Translations under genes and position numbers: made by a program
The notes under the pieces: generated by a model
What the model was told of the DNA's origin: nothing
Database searches by the model: none
The model's input: the letters and a program-made list of their open reading frames with translations, nothing else
Origin: Lichtheimia corymbifera B2541
Lineage: Eukaryota; Mucoromycota; Mucoromycetes; Mucorales; Lichtheimiaceae
Direction of reading: 5' to 3'
Length of the DNA stretch: 64,000 nucleotides
Assembly (NCBI GenBank): GCA_000697475.1
Contig: JNEU01001098.1
Coordinates: 149,897 to 213,896, forward strand
Shown: positions 1 through 11,942 of the stretch, in pieces
Numbering within the stretch: the stretch's first letter is position 1
How the letters are laid out: every line of letters starts with the position of its first letter

Positions 1-1503
1 ACCTTTTTTCCCGCCTACATGTGACTATGTGGACAAGCTTACAGATTTTGACACTACTTTTTCCCGCTACTCAAGGTACGCTGGTTCATCCAGTAACCTC
101 ACCAATTCCATTTTCCCATCCCCATTGAGCTATGTCAACAATAGCTTTTCTTGTTGGGATCGTTTGTTTGTGGGAGGTTTGTACCACCTTTCATTTTGCA
201 CATTCCTTTAACTCCTGTACGCCCGTTTATAGATCAGCAATGACACATCACGCCCTATTTCTTGCTCAACAAGTAATGATGGATAAGCAATAATGCTTCC
301 TCCTTTCAACATGAGTCCTTTTAGCCAATCCTCGGCCATCACTCGTGACACTCTTGGATCCATGCACTACCCATCTTTTATCTCGTCCTCCTAAGCCAAT
401 GCAATGGTATCAACAATGACACTTTTTTTTATTTGTACACGCGACCATGTAGGTTGAGGCATACTTTTCGACTCATGTTGTCTACCGCCTGTCACTCGTG
501 ATACTCTTGCATTCATGCATTGATCCCTAACAAATGTCATTTCTTCCCTTATCGTGAGCTTGTGCGAGGGATCCGATAGGTGCAATATAGATGACTCATT
601 GTTTTATTTTTCTGTACTCTATGATGGTGTGAGGAATGATGCATGAATGACGGCATAATTTTTCTGCGCCAACGTAGGACCGCGCTAGTTGAGACACGAT
701 ATAAAATATGGGGTACGACCCATCTTTGACATGTTAGACCACCTTTATCTCTCACTCTCTCACTCACACACACGCATCGTCTTCGAGGGGTTTGTATCGT
801 GTTTTCATCCATGTTGTGCTTCTTCATGTACTCATTGCAACGTGTCCATTCTAGTTGGTGGTCCCCTCGCCTTGTTGTCCGGCCTTATGTGCCTTCTCTC
901 TGGCCTTGTGGGTTCTCTGTGGCCCTGTGTGCCTTCTCTGTGGCCTTGTGTACCCTCTCTCTATGCTCGCTTCTTCTCTTTACTTGCTTTTTTATGGATA
1001 TCCAACGTGCATTCGCCAGTCAGCTGTTATGTGAATCTTGTCTCATGTAAACATTCAACATATCATGCTGATCTGGGTTTGTACGTCACTTGCTGTATAT
1101 GGCGTTGTACCTTCGGGAGAAGCCTCGCTCATCCTTACATGGGTAAGTCGATCATGAAGGGTCACGTTTATTATGAATACTAACAACATTTCATTATGAC
1201 CAATCCAATCCTTTGCCTGTACTCCTTCCCATCCTCTTGCTGGCCCTTCTATATTGGCTTTCTTTACCTGCTATTCCCATTACCATCACTTGTACCTTCC
1301 CTTTTCTTTGTATACTATTGTACATTTATTGATATACCGACAATAGATAGTCTACTAATGCAATAAAAGATGGGTGCCTTTATTCAGTAAAAGTTGACGG
1401 GATATTCAATTTGCGCTCAAGAAAAGCAGGCTTGGAAAGCTATGTATGTATGTAACTAACTGTCAGATCCGATATTACCTCCCTCAACCAATCCATCACT
1501 GCC
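1..1503. other. Intergenic, no supported gene
   Basis: No reading frame here has convincing coding character. The stretch holds pyrimidine-rich DNA, degenerate direct repeats around 340-640 and a short tandem repeat at 881-962. The right part will include the 3' untranslated region of the minus-strand VAMP7 gene that ends at 1504. Confidence 0.5.
881..962. repeat. Imperfect 21-bp tandem repeat, about four units
   Basis: Four successive units beginning GGCCTTRTGT and ending in a CTCTCTG-like pyrimidine tract lie head to tail; one unit is 19 bp instead of 21. The 21-bp period keeps reading frames open across it, which explains long but unconvincing frames there. It looks like a minisatellite. 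Confidence 0.6.
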
Positions 1504-2537
1504 TTACGAACCTGGGAATCCACACACAGAAGTTGCAATAAAGTACGCAATCACCTATTTGAAAGCAATCATAAGTCTCATGCCGATGGTTCTTTACAAA
1601 AGACACTTACAATCAATAGTAAGATAATCATGGTAACAATCTTCATGTTCTTCCACCACATGGAGCGCTATTATGATAGTCGGTGGGGGTGAGCCTTTTA
1701 CCATGCCACCAATGTCCATCCATCCATACGACTTACCTTGACTTGTGTACTACGTTTCTTAAAGCCAGATGCATGTTGGTTAAGGGTATCGGTCTTGTCC
1801 ACAAGCAATTCAATGCGTTCTCCTCGCTCGAGCACGCGTTCTATATATATCAATGAGTGGTTAGAATAGCATGATAGAGGGAATTGGATAAGCTTACCGA
1901 TATTGTGGACCATCACATCCTTGACTTGTTCAATTTCACCATGGACTTGCTTCAACCTATCAGCACTTGGGTTGGAAGAAAAGAATTCCTTGAATGATAT
2001 TAGAGGAGTTGCTATGGTTGCTGCATGATAAACCTGTTTACCATTTGCTTGGAGAGCACACGGGAGAATTCATTCAGACCATATGGAGGGGCTTCTAATG
2101 CACGATCCTTGCCATATCGCTCGAGAAATCGTTCTTTGATATCTTGCAAGAAAGCAAAGGGAATACGACGACCAAAAGAATCATCGGCCATGCACATATA
2201 AGTGAGACCATCTTCACAGATATAGTGGAACAAGTGGCTATGACGACGACGAGCTTGCTTAGTGGATATCATAAGACGTTTTGTATAGTTTACAGTACCT
2301 TCCATAGACATAAGTAAGCTTGGAATTGGTTGGGGGAATCTTTTCGAGAATGGCCTGGGTCACTATGCATGCCGAAAAAGTGTCGTGGTGGTTATGGAGG
2401 GAGTAATACTGTGTAGGTACGTGGTCGCCTCGTTCCACGCTTTAAATTTGCTTGCCTTGTCCAAAGTTTCCATTGCTGTTGGTATGTTCAGTAAGAACCG
2501 TGGCGCCATTGGCAACAACAGCATAAATCAGTGACAT
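1504..2537 (-). CDS. VAMP7: VAMP7-like longin R-SNARE
   Basis: R-SNARE for fusion at the vacuole/lysosome or late endosome, anchored in the membrane by its C terminus. Seven exons read on the minus strand: 2456-2537, 2299-2362, 2042-2237, 1898-1988, 1737-1840, 1611-1667 and 1504-1554, giving 214 residues, close to the usual 220. The N-terminal longin domain (about 1-115) starts MSLIYAVVANGATVLTEHTN and continues through LTYVYG and FHYIC. The SNARE motif (about 122-182) has the zero-layer arginine in VLERGERIELL. It is followed by MWWKNMK and one transmembrane helix (about 189-209). The first intron starts with GC instead of GT (donor CAAG/GCAAGC); the acceptor chosen restores the VTQAILEKIP segment of the family. 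The next gene upstream, SFT2, is also a traffic gene. Confidence 0.93.
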
Positions 2538-2711
2538 TGCAGGAGAAGAAGTAGTAGTATCAGAAATAAAGGAAAGAAAGTGTCGGGGCGGTGGTTTATT
2601 CTCTCTCTCCTCCGTCCTATTAAACCACATGGATCCAGCCTCTTACCATGTGAGCATTACTATCCAGACCACATCCATGTTCACAACCTTTTATTATTGT
2701 ATGTAGTACTA

Positions 2712-3699
2712 TTATATAGGCAAAAGAGATGCTGCTTGTCGTCCCACATAGGCTGATCCATAACGCAGTGTCGCCACACCACCTGGAATGTATGATCCAA
2801 AATACCTGCAATAGGGTGGGTTCATTGTGAGTATATGTATACATTCATATATATATATACTCCTCCTCCTCTTACCAAACAAGTGCAACAATTTGCAGGA
2901 TGGCTGAAATGATTGTCAAGATATAACTTCTTGCCTAATAATACGGGTTACCAAACATGGATCAATCCATCCCACCTCTGCTTCTCATCCGCTTACCCCC
3001 AATGAAAAGTACAAGGTCATTGCCATGGTGCCAAGATAGGATATAGTGAATGGGAGTCGTTCTACAGACATCATGTGACGGATATGTGCCATAGGACCTC
3101 GCAACATGGCAATACTGATCAGAATCAATATACTTCCCACTATCCATCCTCCATCAGTCATCAATGAAACGATCGAATGCATATATCATGACGTACATGT
3201 AAATGTTGCTGCAAATTTGCCGGGGAACAAGGGAACCATGGGTATGAATAAAAAGAATGCCTATTATTATCATGTTAACAATGATGCATTGTGTGTGTGT
3301 GTGTGTGTGTGTATGCAGATCACTCACCAGGAAAAAGCATGCGATGCCCAATGCAAGACATAAAGCAAAGGCCATAACCCGCTATATATACATGATAACT
3401 CTCAGTTCGTTGTATACTCTCAACGAGTCCATGTTGCTACTTCTCACCTCGACTCTTGACATTTGATACCATGGTTCTTCTTCTTCTTCACCATTCAGAT
3501 TAAGAGGGATATAGCCTTGGACTGTATTGGAGACATTGGAAAAGACGTTGGATGCTGAATCGCGGAATGCTGCGAATGGATTGCTGTTGCCACCACTTGA
3601 TGGTTGGTTGTCTGAAGGTAAAGATATGCGAGGTGAAGAGCGTGAAAGGTTGAAACCACGTAACGACTCTCGAAAGTTATTTTGCAACTGCTCGCTCAT
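2712..3699 (-). CDS. SFT2: SFT2-like Golgi vesicle transport protein
   Basis: Small four-helix membrane protein of the Got1/Sft2 family, which acts in traffic into and through the Golgi. Exons on the minus strand: 3448-3699, 3328-3381, 3197-3260, 2997-3139, 2876-2934 and 2712-2805, giving 221 residues. An acidic-polar cytosolic N terminus (about 1-80) is followed by WYQMSRVERVMAF, the family entry to helix 1. The hallmark MLRGPMAHIRHMM and ERLPFTISYLGTMAMTLYFSLG follow, and the end reads SYILTIISAILQIVALVWY. An upstream in-frame ATG at 3726 would add nine residues; 3699 was chosen because MSEQLQ begins the conserved-looking part. One intron contains a GT microsatellite at about 3289-3311. Confidence 0.9.
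3289..3311. repeat. (GT)n microsatellite inside an SFT2 intron
   Basis: A run of GT dinucleotides of about 22 bases lies in the intron between exons 2 and 3 of the SFT2 gene, just downstream of that intron's donor on the minus strand. Confidence 0.85.
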
Positions 3700-4972
3700 A
3701 TTGGGGTCAACGCACACAAGACTCAAGAGGATTTTACCACTCTTGGCAAGCGAAGGCTATTATTCATCCCAGCTCGATTGGCTCGCGCTGTGTGTAACGC
3801 TGTTGTCGTCGTTGCCATGAGACATCCATTCCATCCCATCCCACTACTGTCAGCCTTATATGTGATTGAGCAACCGTTTTATATCCTGTAATGGTGATGA
3901 TACATCAATAAATAAGATTGTCTACATACATACTATAATATGAGCTATTGTAGATGGATTGCGCCATTCATCATCCCGTCGTATGACATCCTCCTTCTCC
4001 TCTTCAGTGGATCCTATTTTGTCACACACACGCACACGCACATATGCACCCATTGGCAAGATGCTGCAATGCTTAGTGATTTGTATGCTACTTTAGGAAT
4101 AACGCAATTGCATTGCATCGATAAAACGGACCAAGGGAAAAGCGTCAAAAAAAAAAAAAAAGATGGCACCGATTTCCAGGTCTGACAAGATTGGTTGATT
4201 GTTGCACATGAGTGGTGTGGTGGTTATTTCACATCTATACCCGCGCATCTATATCATTACCCCACAATTCAAAACTATGGCCTGAGACATGGAGCTAATA
4301 CGAAAAGTAAAATTGAGTGATCCCGAGTACAATTTTTCGTCCCATCTTTTGTGTCTTTGTTTCCCCGCTTGATCCCTCATCAATTCCCCATGTCCCATCA
4401 TCCATGACTTTTTCCCCACCGTTTATGCTCGTGTGTGAATCTCTCAAAATATATCAAAATGGTTTATCTTTCATTATAGACGCCAGATAAACAAGATAGC
4501 GTCATGGGACACAGAAACTACAAAATTGGAATGTGAAAAGAGAGGTTACACAGGGGCACATGTCCCATACTACCGGAAGAAACGGGTCAATTACCCACGA
4601 CGTCAATCAATTGTTATCAGCTAATAGATTCCATGGAAACCGTAGTGATGCAAGAAGAGAGTACAGGCAGGACATATAGAGATGGGAGAGTGTGAATGGA
4701 TGTATGCATGGCAACGATTGACCCATATCATATCAAAGGGGAGGGAGGGAGATAGGATAGCGCGGTATAATGATAGACTCAACAAATTCCCAGATAAACA
4801 ACGATAAGAGACATCGTGGAGCGAGAGAGAAGAAAGCGGAATAGCGTTTGTCCCGCTACAGTGGCAAGCGGTGGTGGTGGCGGGCGGAGGGTGTGTTCTC
4901 ACGCACCACCAAGATGGTGGAGAAACCTGATCAAGAGCAGTTGCTTGTGAAACAACCCATCCTCCTTTTCCT
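3700..4972. other. Divergent intergenic region
   Basis: This 1.3-kb gap lies between the start of SFT2 (minus) and the start of the plus-strand gene at 4973. It holds short CA runs near 4023-4040 and an A-tract at 4148-4161. It must carry both promoters. No coding region is supported; the minus-strand frame at 4621-5034 is antisense to the next gene's start and shows no family signal. Confidence 0.5.
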
Positions 4973-7119
4973 ATGAACACTTTTACACCAGTCGAGCCAA
5001 ATGACCCTGCTGGCGATTGTCTATTGAAAGCCACGCTACTCGGGAGATATTATCCAGCACAAGCAGACGATATTCTGACCGATGACGAGCTGCTAGATCT
5101 CTTTCGCATTATCAAGCAGATTCTGAAGAAAGCCCCAGACACCGATCGCATTGCAAAGTTACTATTCTGCATCACATACGCTCTCGGTGACAATGTCAAG
5201 TTTGCCAAGCCGGTGCATGAAGATCGTATTCTTTTCCGAGATTATATGAATCACACAGCTGGACCTGGCATGGGTGTCATACAACTGACACCTAACAGCT
5301 CTTGTTGCCACTTTGTCAATGGCTTTCACGATGACCCGACACAGGCACCGCCGCCTCAACCCCACACTGATGCTCGCTGGCTCGATGCATCTACTGCTGC
5401 TGCTGCTGCTGCTGCTGATTCTCCTTTTACACGTCTTTTATCATCAGTCAACTGTTTAGACAGCAATCCTCATCCTATACCACCACCACCACCATCCTCA
5501 TCATCTACTACTACTACTACCACTGATATTCATCCACCTCCACCTCCACCACCACCGCAATCACATCATATGGCAAGTAGTAGCAGCAGTAGCAGCAGTA
5601 GTTTTCCACCTTCTTCTACTTGTACAAGTGATGATGCCATGGCTGATAGCTTTGCAGTACGCTCATATACCAATTTCCAATCTCTTTTACAACAACATCA
5701 TCCACCACCACCACCACCATCACAACAACAACAACAACCTGGATTAACACCTCCACCACAACAACAACCTGATTTTGCAGCTGCACGATATCCACACCTT
5801 CAGACATTGCTTGGTGCTGCTAATGCTAGTGGCATCTCAAAGACGCCTGATGAAGTATTGATGGAGCCAAAGCAAAGAGGATTTTATTATCAAGATGGAC
5901 GTATTTCTCGAGAACCAGCTTTATTACAACGCTATGCTGAGCAAGGAGTACTTACACAAGCATCACTTATGCGCAAGAGGAAACGGCAATTACCTGATAA
6001 TATGAATTATCCTTATGAGCTTGCCACATTGCCAGCATCTGTCAAGAAACCAAAGATACCTCATCGACATGGCGAATTTGAACAAAGACGTATGATGCTG
6101 CTACTATATTACTTTTTTGTTGTATGACAAGCTCACGTGGGTTACTGTTTATAGGAGACGAGATCATCAGTCGGATGAGAAGCATCACATTATCGGATCT
6201 GGAACAAAAAGTAGCACGATTACCTGATGATTTTACATTGGCTATTGAGCAAGCACCTGTCAACTTTGAAGTGGATCCATCTCGTAAACCAGAGCAAGCA
6301 GCTGACTTGCTTGAACCTGCTCTACGTATTCTCACCACCCATTCCAACATGAAACCCCATCTCGACAATGGCATGAATCAAAATGGCATCTATTACAACA
6401 GCGATTATTTCCGACTCTATTTGGCATTTGTACAATTCCAGAAATGCTTTGCTGCTTTATTCCCAAGTGAAGTGGTCCCCATCCCGGATGATAATACTAG
6501 TAGCGCTGAAATCAACACGGGCGAACGGGATCGTGATCGGGAACGCAACACCAACATGAAGGCCTATCGTGGTTGGTTAGAGCCGCTATTGACAGAAACC
6601 AATTGGGCTGCTTTTCGACGTAATATCGTGGTGGGTGAACGCATGATGCAGTTGACCAAGGTGGTGGGTCAAGGCGTCTTGTTGATGACCAAGGAATTGA
6701 GTGGATCAAAGCTGCACCTCACCTTTACCAACAATGAATGGGATGAATTCATCAACGGCCTCAATGCTGGTAAATGGGATTACACCATCAAATGGGAAAG
6801 CGAACCTCCCCTCGAACGAACAAGTGAGAACGAGAATCAATCAAAGCTGGTTATTGAATTACAACGCAAGTTTGCTACACGACACTGGTTTCGATCCGAT
6901 GGCATGCTCGTGCCACCCGAAGAACGACGCATCTCTTTACGAAGCAGCATTGCAAGCTCTTATCCAAGCTCATCCACCACTACCACCACAGTCACTCCCT
7001 CCTCCTCTACTACTACCCCATCAACAGCAGCAACAGATACAGACACCACAGCAAACACATCATCTGCTGGCAATGATGACAAACCCACTAGTAATAGTAG
7101 CCAAAACACTGATACTTAA
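4973..7119 (+). CDS. Uncharacterised Pro/Gln/Ser-rich protein
   Basis: I do not recognise the family. Two exons, 4973-6089 and 6155-7119, give 693 residues; the join restores QRRDEIISRM and removes a non-coding-looking stretch with a clean GTATG...TATAG intron. Residues about 1-105 look globular and helical (YYPAQADDILTDDELLDLF). A disordered region of about 150 residues follows, with Ala, Ser, Pro and Gln runs. A second ordered part contains basic clusters (MRKRKRQLP, KKPKIPHRH) that could be nuclear localisation signals. A third (about 370-600) contains YRGWLEPLLTETNWAAFRR and a region resembling a folded helical domain. The C terminus is a Ser/Thr-rich tail. A nuclear regulatory role is only a guess from composition. 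Confidence 0.8.
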
Positions 7120-7527
7120 TTTTCGCTCTTTATATAAACTAATGTACTCGTATATTACTACAATGGAATGTGCCAACATTTGACAACCAATTAACATTCT
7201 CAGGGGGGAAGAGCGGGAAGGCATATATATACAACTGTGATGCGTTTAGAGTTTCCTTAGCAATGAATGAACACTATCACGTCCACAAAGTATCTCGGCG
7301 AATTTTTTAAGGACCTTCGATGTCGTTCTCGATTGCATTTTGATCTTGATAAATCAATTCTGGAGCGAGGGGGGATGGAGAATAAGAACATTAGATCTCT
7401 CCCTCTCCCTCTCCCTCTATTTATATTACATGTTTTAAGCAGTAGATGCTTCCGATAACACACCACATGTACAATATAAAGAATATAACCGCTTGACTTT
7501 TTCTATCCATCTCTCTCTCTTTCACTT
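7120..7527. other. Intergenic region upstream of bZIP gene
   Basis: About 400 bases between two plus-strand genes. It contains a pyrimidine CTCTCC repeat at about 7398-7422 and an AATATAAAG element 50 bases before the next start codon. No other structure seen. Confidence 0.5.
7475..7480 (+). promoter_or_regulatory. Candidate TATA box of bZIP gene
   Basis: TATAAA lies 48 bases before the ATG at 7528, a plausible distance for a fungal core promoter followed by a CT-rich leader. Confidence 0.4.
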
Positions 7528-8112
7528 ATGGATCACCATGCCAAAATCAATTGGGATCTAACAGCTGATACCACCAACATCACCCCCTCATCTTCATCTT
7601 CATCCAATCATATGAGCGATTCATCAACCATGCCTTCATCATCATCAGCGACGAACGATCCACCACTCTCTGACTGCCAACGAACTCGCGTATTAGAACG
7701 AAACCGTGCAGCAGGTAGTAATCCCTCTTGGCACCACAGCATGATGCAGTAGTATATTGACTAGTATACAACAGCTGCTCGATGTCGTCAACGTAAAAAG
7801 CAATGGATAGAAGATCTAAAGACGCGACATGAGGAACTCAAAGATCGAAATCAATGCTTATATCAAACACGTACCCACTTACAAAACCAAGTCTTTAAGT
7901 TGAAAAATGAACTTTTGCTCCATGAAGGGTATCCTTTTGCTTCTATATGGTTGTCGTCGTTGACACTGACTCCCTTTCTTTTTTAAAGATGCGATTGTCA
8001 AGCCATTCAAAGTTATATTCAAACGTCTCTTATGAAAGATGCTCTAGAGCAAACCAACAATACCATGCCTAATGAATTCTCTCAGCAATCTCAGCATCCA
8101 ACATTTCAATAG
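7528..8112 (+). CDS. Atf1/CREB-type bZIP transcription factor
   Basis: Small DNA-binding protein of 154 residues from three exons: 7528-7714, 7775-7928 and 7989-8112. A Ser/Thr-rich N terminus (about 1-50) is followed by the basic region ERNRAAAARCRQRKKQW (about 56-72), which has the asparagine, alanines and cysteine-arginine typical of ATF/CREB and fungal Atf1 proteins. A leucine zipper follows (about 75-113), then HEGCDCQAIQSYI, the Cys-x-Cys segment often found after the Atf1-type zipper. The long stress-activation domain of S. pombe Atf1 is absent, so this is a short form, perhaps a dimer partner or modulator. DNA targets (CRE-like sites) are inferred from the family. Confidence 0.88.
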
Positions 8113-9381
8113 ATCCTCCCATCATATAAAACGGAATTCGCCTTTTTGCTATTCCACCCAAATTTTTTTCCGTGTTTATATTCTTAGTAGTTTCATATGC
8201 ATGATCCTTGTGGTACCTGTGATGATGACATCAACCCATCTATGTATGTACATGCCCCGGATTTGCTCTTTGAAACTTGGCTTGGTGGTGTTGGGCCATC
8301 AATTGTAGTAAAAAGCCCCCATTTTCTTCTTTTGTACGTCGATAGCCGTATTATAAATCATGCATGAGACCCCCATCATTACCCTTCCTCAAGATCCTTC
8401 ATTCATGATGTTAAGCTTTGTATTGGAGAACACACATGTCTATATGCTACATAGCACCCAACCATCGTCCATTTACATCTAAGCAAAAGTAGAAGCGGCT
8501 TGCATGACACAATTCACGTGGCCAATTTTTTTCACGATAGATAGACGTTCAATACACATTTATGGTGACATGGTTGATTACTCGATGTTCTACTGTCACG
8601 ATCCAATTGACTTGCTTGACCTGATGGTGTGTGTACCGTCGTCGTCGTGAGCAGGGTTGAAATGCAATACTCCGGCGTACATACTACAATGGTGGTGTTG
8701 TTCATTCCTGGTTGTATTGACAATGACAGCCTTTCATATACATATAGAGATATTGGATCGTCACAATGGATCGACGGATGTTATTATGAAAAGCATCGAA
8801 GAATAACAGGATGATTATTTGCTTTCAAAGCTGTCGACCACATTCTTGACACATGTTGGTTCTACTTTTGGTAGTGCTTTACGAAATATTGGATCGCATG
8901 CTCATGCTTAATCTCACCCATACCCCTTAGGAGTGTAAAATGAGTCAGCACGCATGAATCCTTGTCATGACTTTTTATCCAAAAAGAGTTTGCTTATCTC
9001 ACTTTTTTTACCACCACCACCACCACCACCACGCTTCCCTCCTCACTCGTTGTTTGATATTTTATATATTTTATATTTCTCTCTCACTGACAAATCAAAG
9101 AGACTTATGACTAACGTGGGAGCAATGCAGGGTTGGGAACAAGGATGAATGTTTGACAAGAAAGCTATATTGATTGGATGATACCATTGGGGCAAGACGA
9201 GTGGGGCAAAATGGCAATATAGATTCCCCCGATTCCTGGCTGGGTGGCGACAGTGGGTTTTCTAAAAATGGTCATTTCCCGCTTACACGCATCTGCAGGA
9301 ACAATAACTACTCTTGACTAAGACAATATAAGCTTGCAATCCTTTCTTTTCTTTCTCTTCTCTTACCAAGCATCCCATAAT
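8113..9381. other. Intergenic, no supported gene
   Basis: About 1.3 kb between two plus-strand genes. It holds a CAC repeat at about 9012-9033 and the promoter of the monooxygenase gene. Frames here are short and without family resemblance. Confidence 0.5.
9328..9333 (+). promoter_or_regulatory. Candidate TATA box of monooxygenase gene
   Basis: TATAAG lies about 50 bases before the ATG at 9382 and is followed by a CTTTTC-rich pyrimidine leader, the usual arrangement in this window. Confidence 0.35.
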
Positions 9382-11651
9382 ATGACAGGAAAGACAGCTG
9401 CCGTTATTGGAACTGGGTATGTATGCATGCATGATACAACAATGGGTCATCCGTGCTGAACAAAGAAATCTTCTTGTATAATAATAGTTTCAGTGGCCTT
9501 TGTTCTGCTATTCGTCTTAAACAAGAGTTGAATATCAAAGTCGATTTGTTCGAGATCAATACAGATGTTGCAGGTACCTGGCAGAATAATCGATATCTCG
9601 GTGCTGCGTGTGATATCCCAAGTCATTTGTATTCGCTCTCCTTTGAACTTAATCCAAGTATGTCGAAGCGTCGCGACTTGTCTTCTTTTCCTAACATTCC
9701 CCCAATTCAGAATGGACGTCTCATTACAGCGGCCAATCCGAGATTCAAGCCTACCTTAGCAATGTGGCCAGGAAATATGATCTCTACAAGCAGACACGAT
9801 TCGAGACCGAGGTGATAAAGACTGAATGGGACGACCGTCGCAAGCAATGGCTTGTGGAATGGCGTAGTGTGGTCAACCACCAAGTGACAGGAGAGGCCTA
9901 TTACGACTTTGTGTAAGTGTCATATCATCCATAGAGAGCGAGAGGGTTGACTGAATCCAATCAATCAATCAATAGCTTTGCTGGTTTGGGCCCTTTGCGT
10001 ATTCCCAACGTACCCGCAGAATTCAAAGGCTTTCAAGGCACCATTGTGCATACCACGGAATGGGATTCATCCATCGATTATACAAACAAAAAGGTGGCTG
10101 TCATCGGCAGTGGTGCTTCGTAAGTAACAGAGAGAGAATGAGAGAGAGTCTATTGTATATGGATGTGTAGTAACACAAGAACCTTTCAGTGCTATCCAAG
10201 TGATTCCAGAGTTACGGAAAGTTGCATCCCACGTGTATAGCTACCAGCGTACACCGGCATGGGTTGTACCACGCGGTAAGTGATGAAATCGCCATTCTTT
10301 GTGGCCAGTAAGATTAAATGTTATTATGCATATAGATCAATTCACCTATCCAAGAATCTTCAAGTTCCTGTTACGATGGGTGCCCTTCCTTATCCGCTTT
10401 TATCGCAATTTCCTCTATCTTCAGGTACCATTATTATTCAATAATGCTGAAAAAGTGACTCGCAAACTCACCTACTACTTGTGTGCCACAGCATGAAATC
10501 TACTATATCATCTTTGGTTACCCCAATTCCTTTGTATCTCGGCGGATCACTGCTTTTATGAAAAAGATCTTTGCTTGGCGTCTCACTCGTGCAGGCCGTC
10601 CTGATCTTGTCCCTGTTCTCACACCTGGTACATATATACATGCCATCCATTTTTCTTCAAAGTTGACTAACGTACTTCTCTTCGTAGATTATAACATTGG
10701 TTGTAAGCGTATCGCCAAATCAGAGAATTTCTTGGAAGCCTGTGCCAAACCCAACGTCACCATTATTCGATCCGGCATTGACCAAGTGAAAGGAAGAACA
10801 CTGGTGGATAAGGATGGTCATGAGACAGAGGTGGATATCCTGATCTTGGCTACAGGATTTGACATTAGGGGATTCACCGGAAACTTGAACAGTAAGTACA
10901 TAGTAGCCTTTTGGCAGGAGATGTTGATGATCACTAATATATAATATCATCCATGTTATACATAGTACGAGGAAGGGATGGTAGATCCATGGCAGAGGAA
11001 TTCTCTCGAGGCTTCCCCAAGACTTACAAGGTAATGTAACTCTTCTTCATCATCATTTTCTAGTCGCTAATCATTTAGTAATAGAGCGTATGCGCATCTG
11101 GCTATCCAAATTTCTTCTTACTCTTGGGCCCTTCGTCAGGTCTTGGCCATAACTCAGTGGTGACAATGATTGAATGGTAGGATGGATGATTCAATGTACT
11201 ACTCATGATACTTATACAACGTACATAGCCAAGTAGAATTTGCCATCAAGTGTATCAAGCATATGCAAAAGAAAAAGGCAGCTGCCATTGAACCCAAGGA
11301 GTCGGCTGTCGATGAATTCGTTGGAAAGTTGAAAAAGAGCTTTGATGGCACTGTTTGGACTTCAGGTTGCAAATCGTGGTATATGAACGAGGAAGGACAG
11401 GTAAGAAAGCATCTTTTTTTCATTCACCTTCAACAGCTTTATTGACGGTACATTCTGCTTTTTGTCAGCCTTATGCTCTTTGGTCAGGTACATGAATAAT
11501 GCGACTTTTGGATCAAAATCTTGCAACGACTAACGAATGCTCTGTTATAGGTACCATCACATCCTATTGGTGGGCTTTACGCAAGATCCAGGGACAAGAC
11601 TTTGAACTCCATAAAAAAGACCAGTCCGCACAATTACCATCATCCTTGTAA
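9382..11651 (+). CDS. Flavin-dependent monooxygenase, Baeyer-Villiger type
   Basis: FAD/NADPH monooxygenase of 504 residues. Thirteen exons: 9382-9416, 9488-9657, 9711-9912, 9976-10119, 10190-10275, 10336-10424, 10492-10627, 10688-10891, 10966-11030, 11085-11176, 11229-11400, 11469-11487 and 11551-11651. The first dinucleotide-binding motif is GTGFSG (10-15), split by intron 1. [11 protein letters not shown] (155-165) fits the Baeyer-Villiger fingerprint F-x-G-x3-H-x3-W. A second Rossmann motif VIGSGASA (about 180-187) should bind [15 protein letters not shown] lies in the C-terminal half. These enzymes oxidise ketones to esters or lactones, or heteroatoms; the substrate cannot be told. Exon 12 is only 19 bases. 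No secondary-metabolite genes flank it, so a catabolic or detoxifying role is likelier than a cluster role. Confidence 0.9.
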
Positions 11652-11942
11652 ATCATAGAAATGTTTCTTATGTCCAAGAGTACCTAAGCAGCCTCTTTAT
11701 TAAATATCCTCTATTGATAATGCCAATCATAAATAACTTTGTTACATATGAATCAATCAATCACTTTACTAGGACCATGTCTTTCATCACTACAAGTATG
11801 ATACAACTGCCATCTATAATATATGTGGCTGGCTTTTCTTTAATTTTATCCTTGTTCAAAGGGGATGGGGGAAATAGCATTGTGAACCTGCACACGCGAT
11901 AGCTTGGAGGGTGTTTGGGAAGAGAGGGAATACAATGTCGAA

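Noticed and set aside
689..1183. 164-residue plus-strand frame with repeated Trp-Pro-Cys segments
   Set aside because: The frame is kept open by the 21-bp tandem repeat; outside it codon use is random and Cys/Trp/Leu content is unnatural.
4621..5034. Minus-strand frame overlapping the start of the 4973 gene
   Set aside because: No family similarity and overlaps the convincing N terminus of the plus-strand gene.
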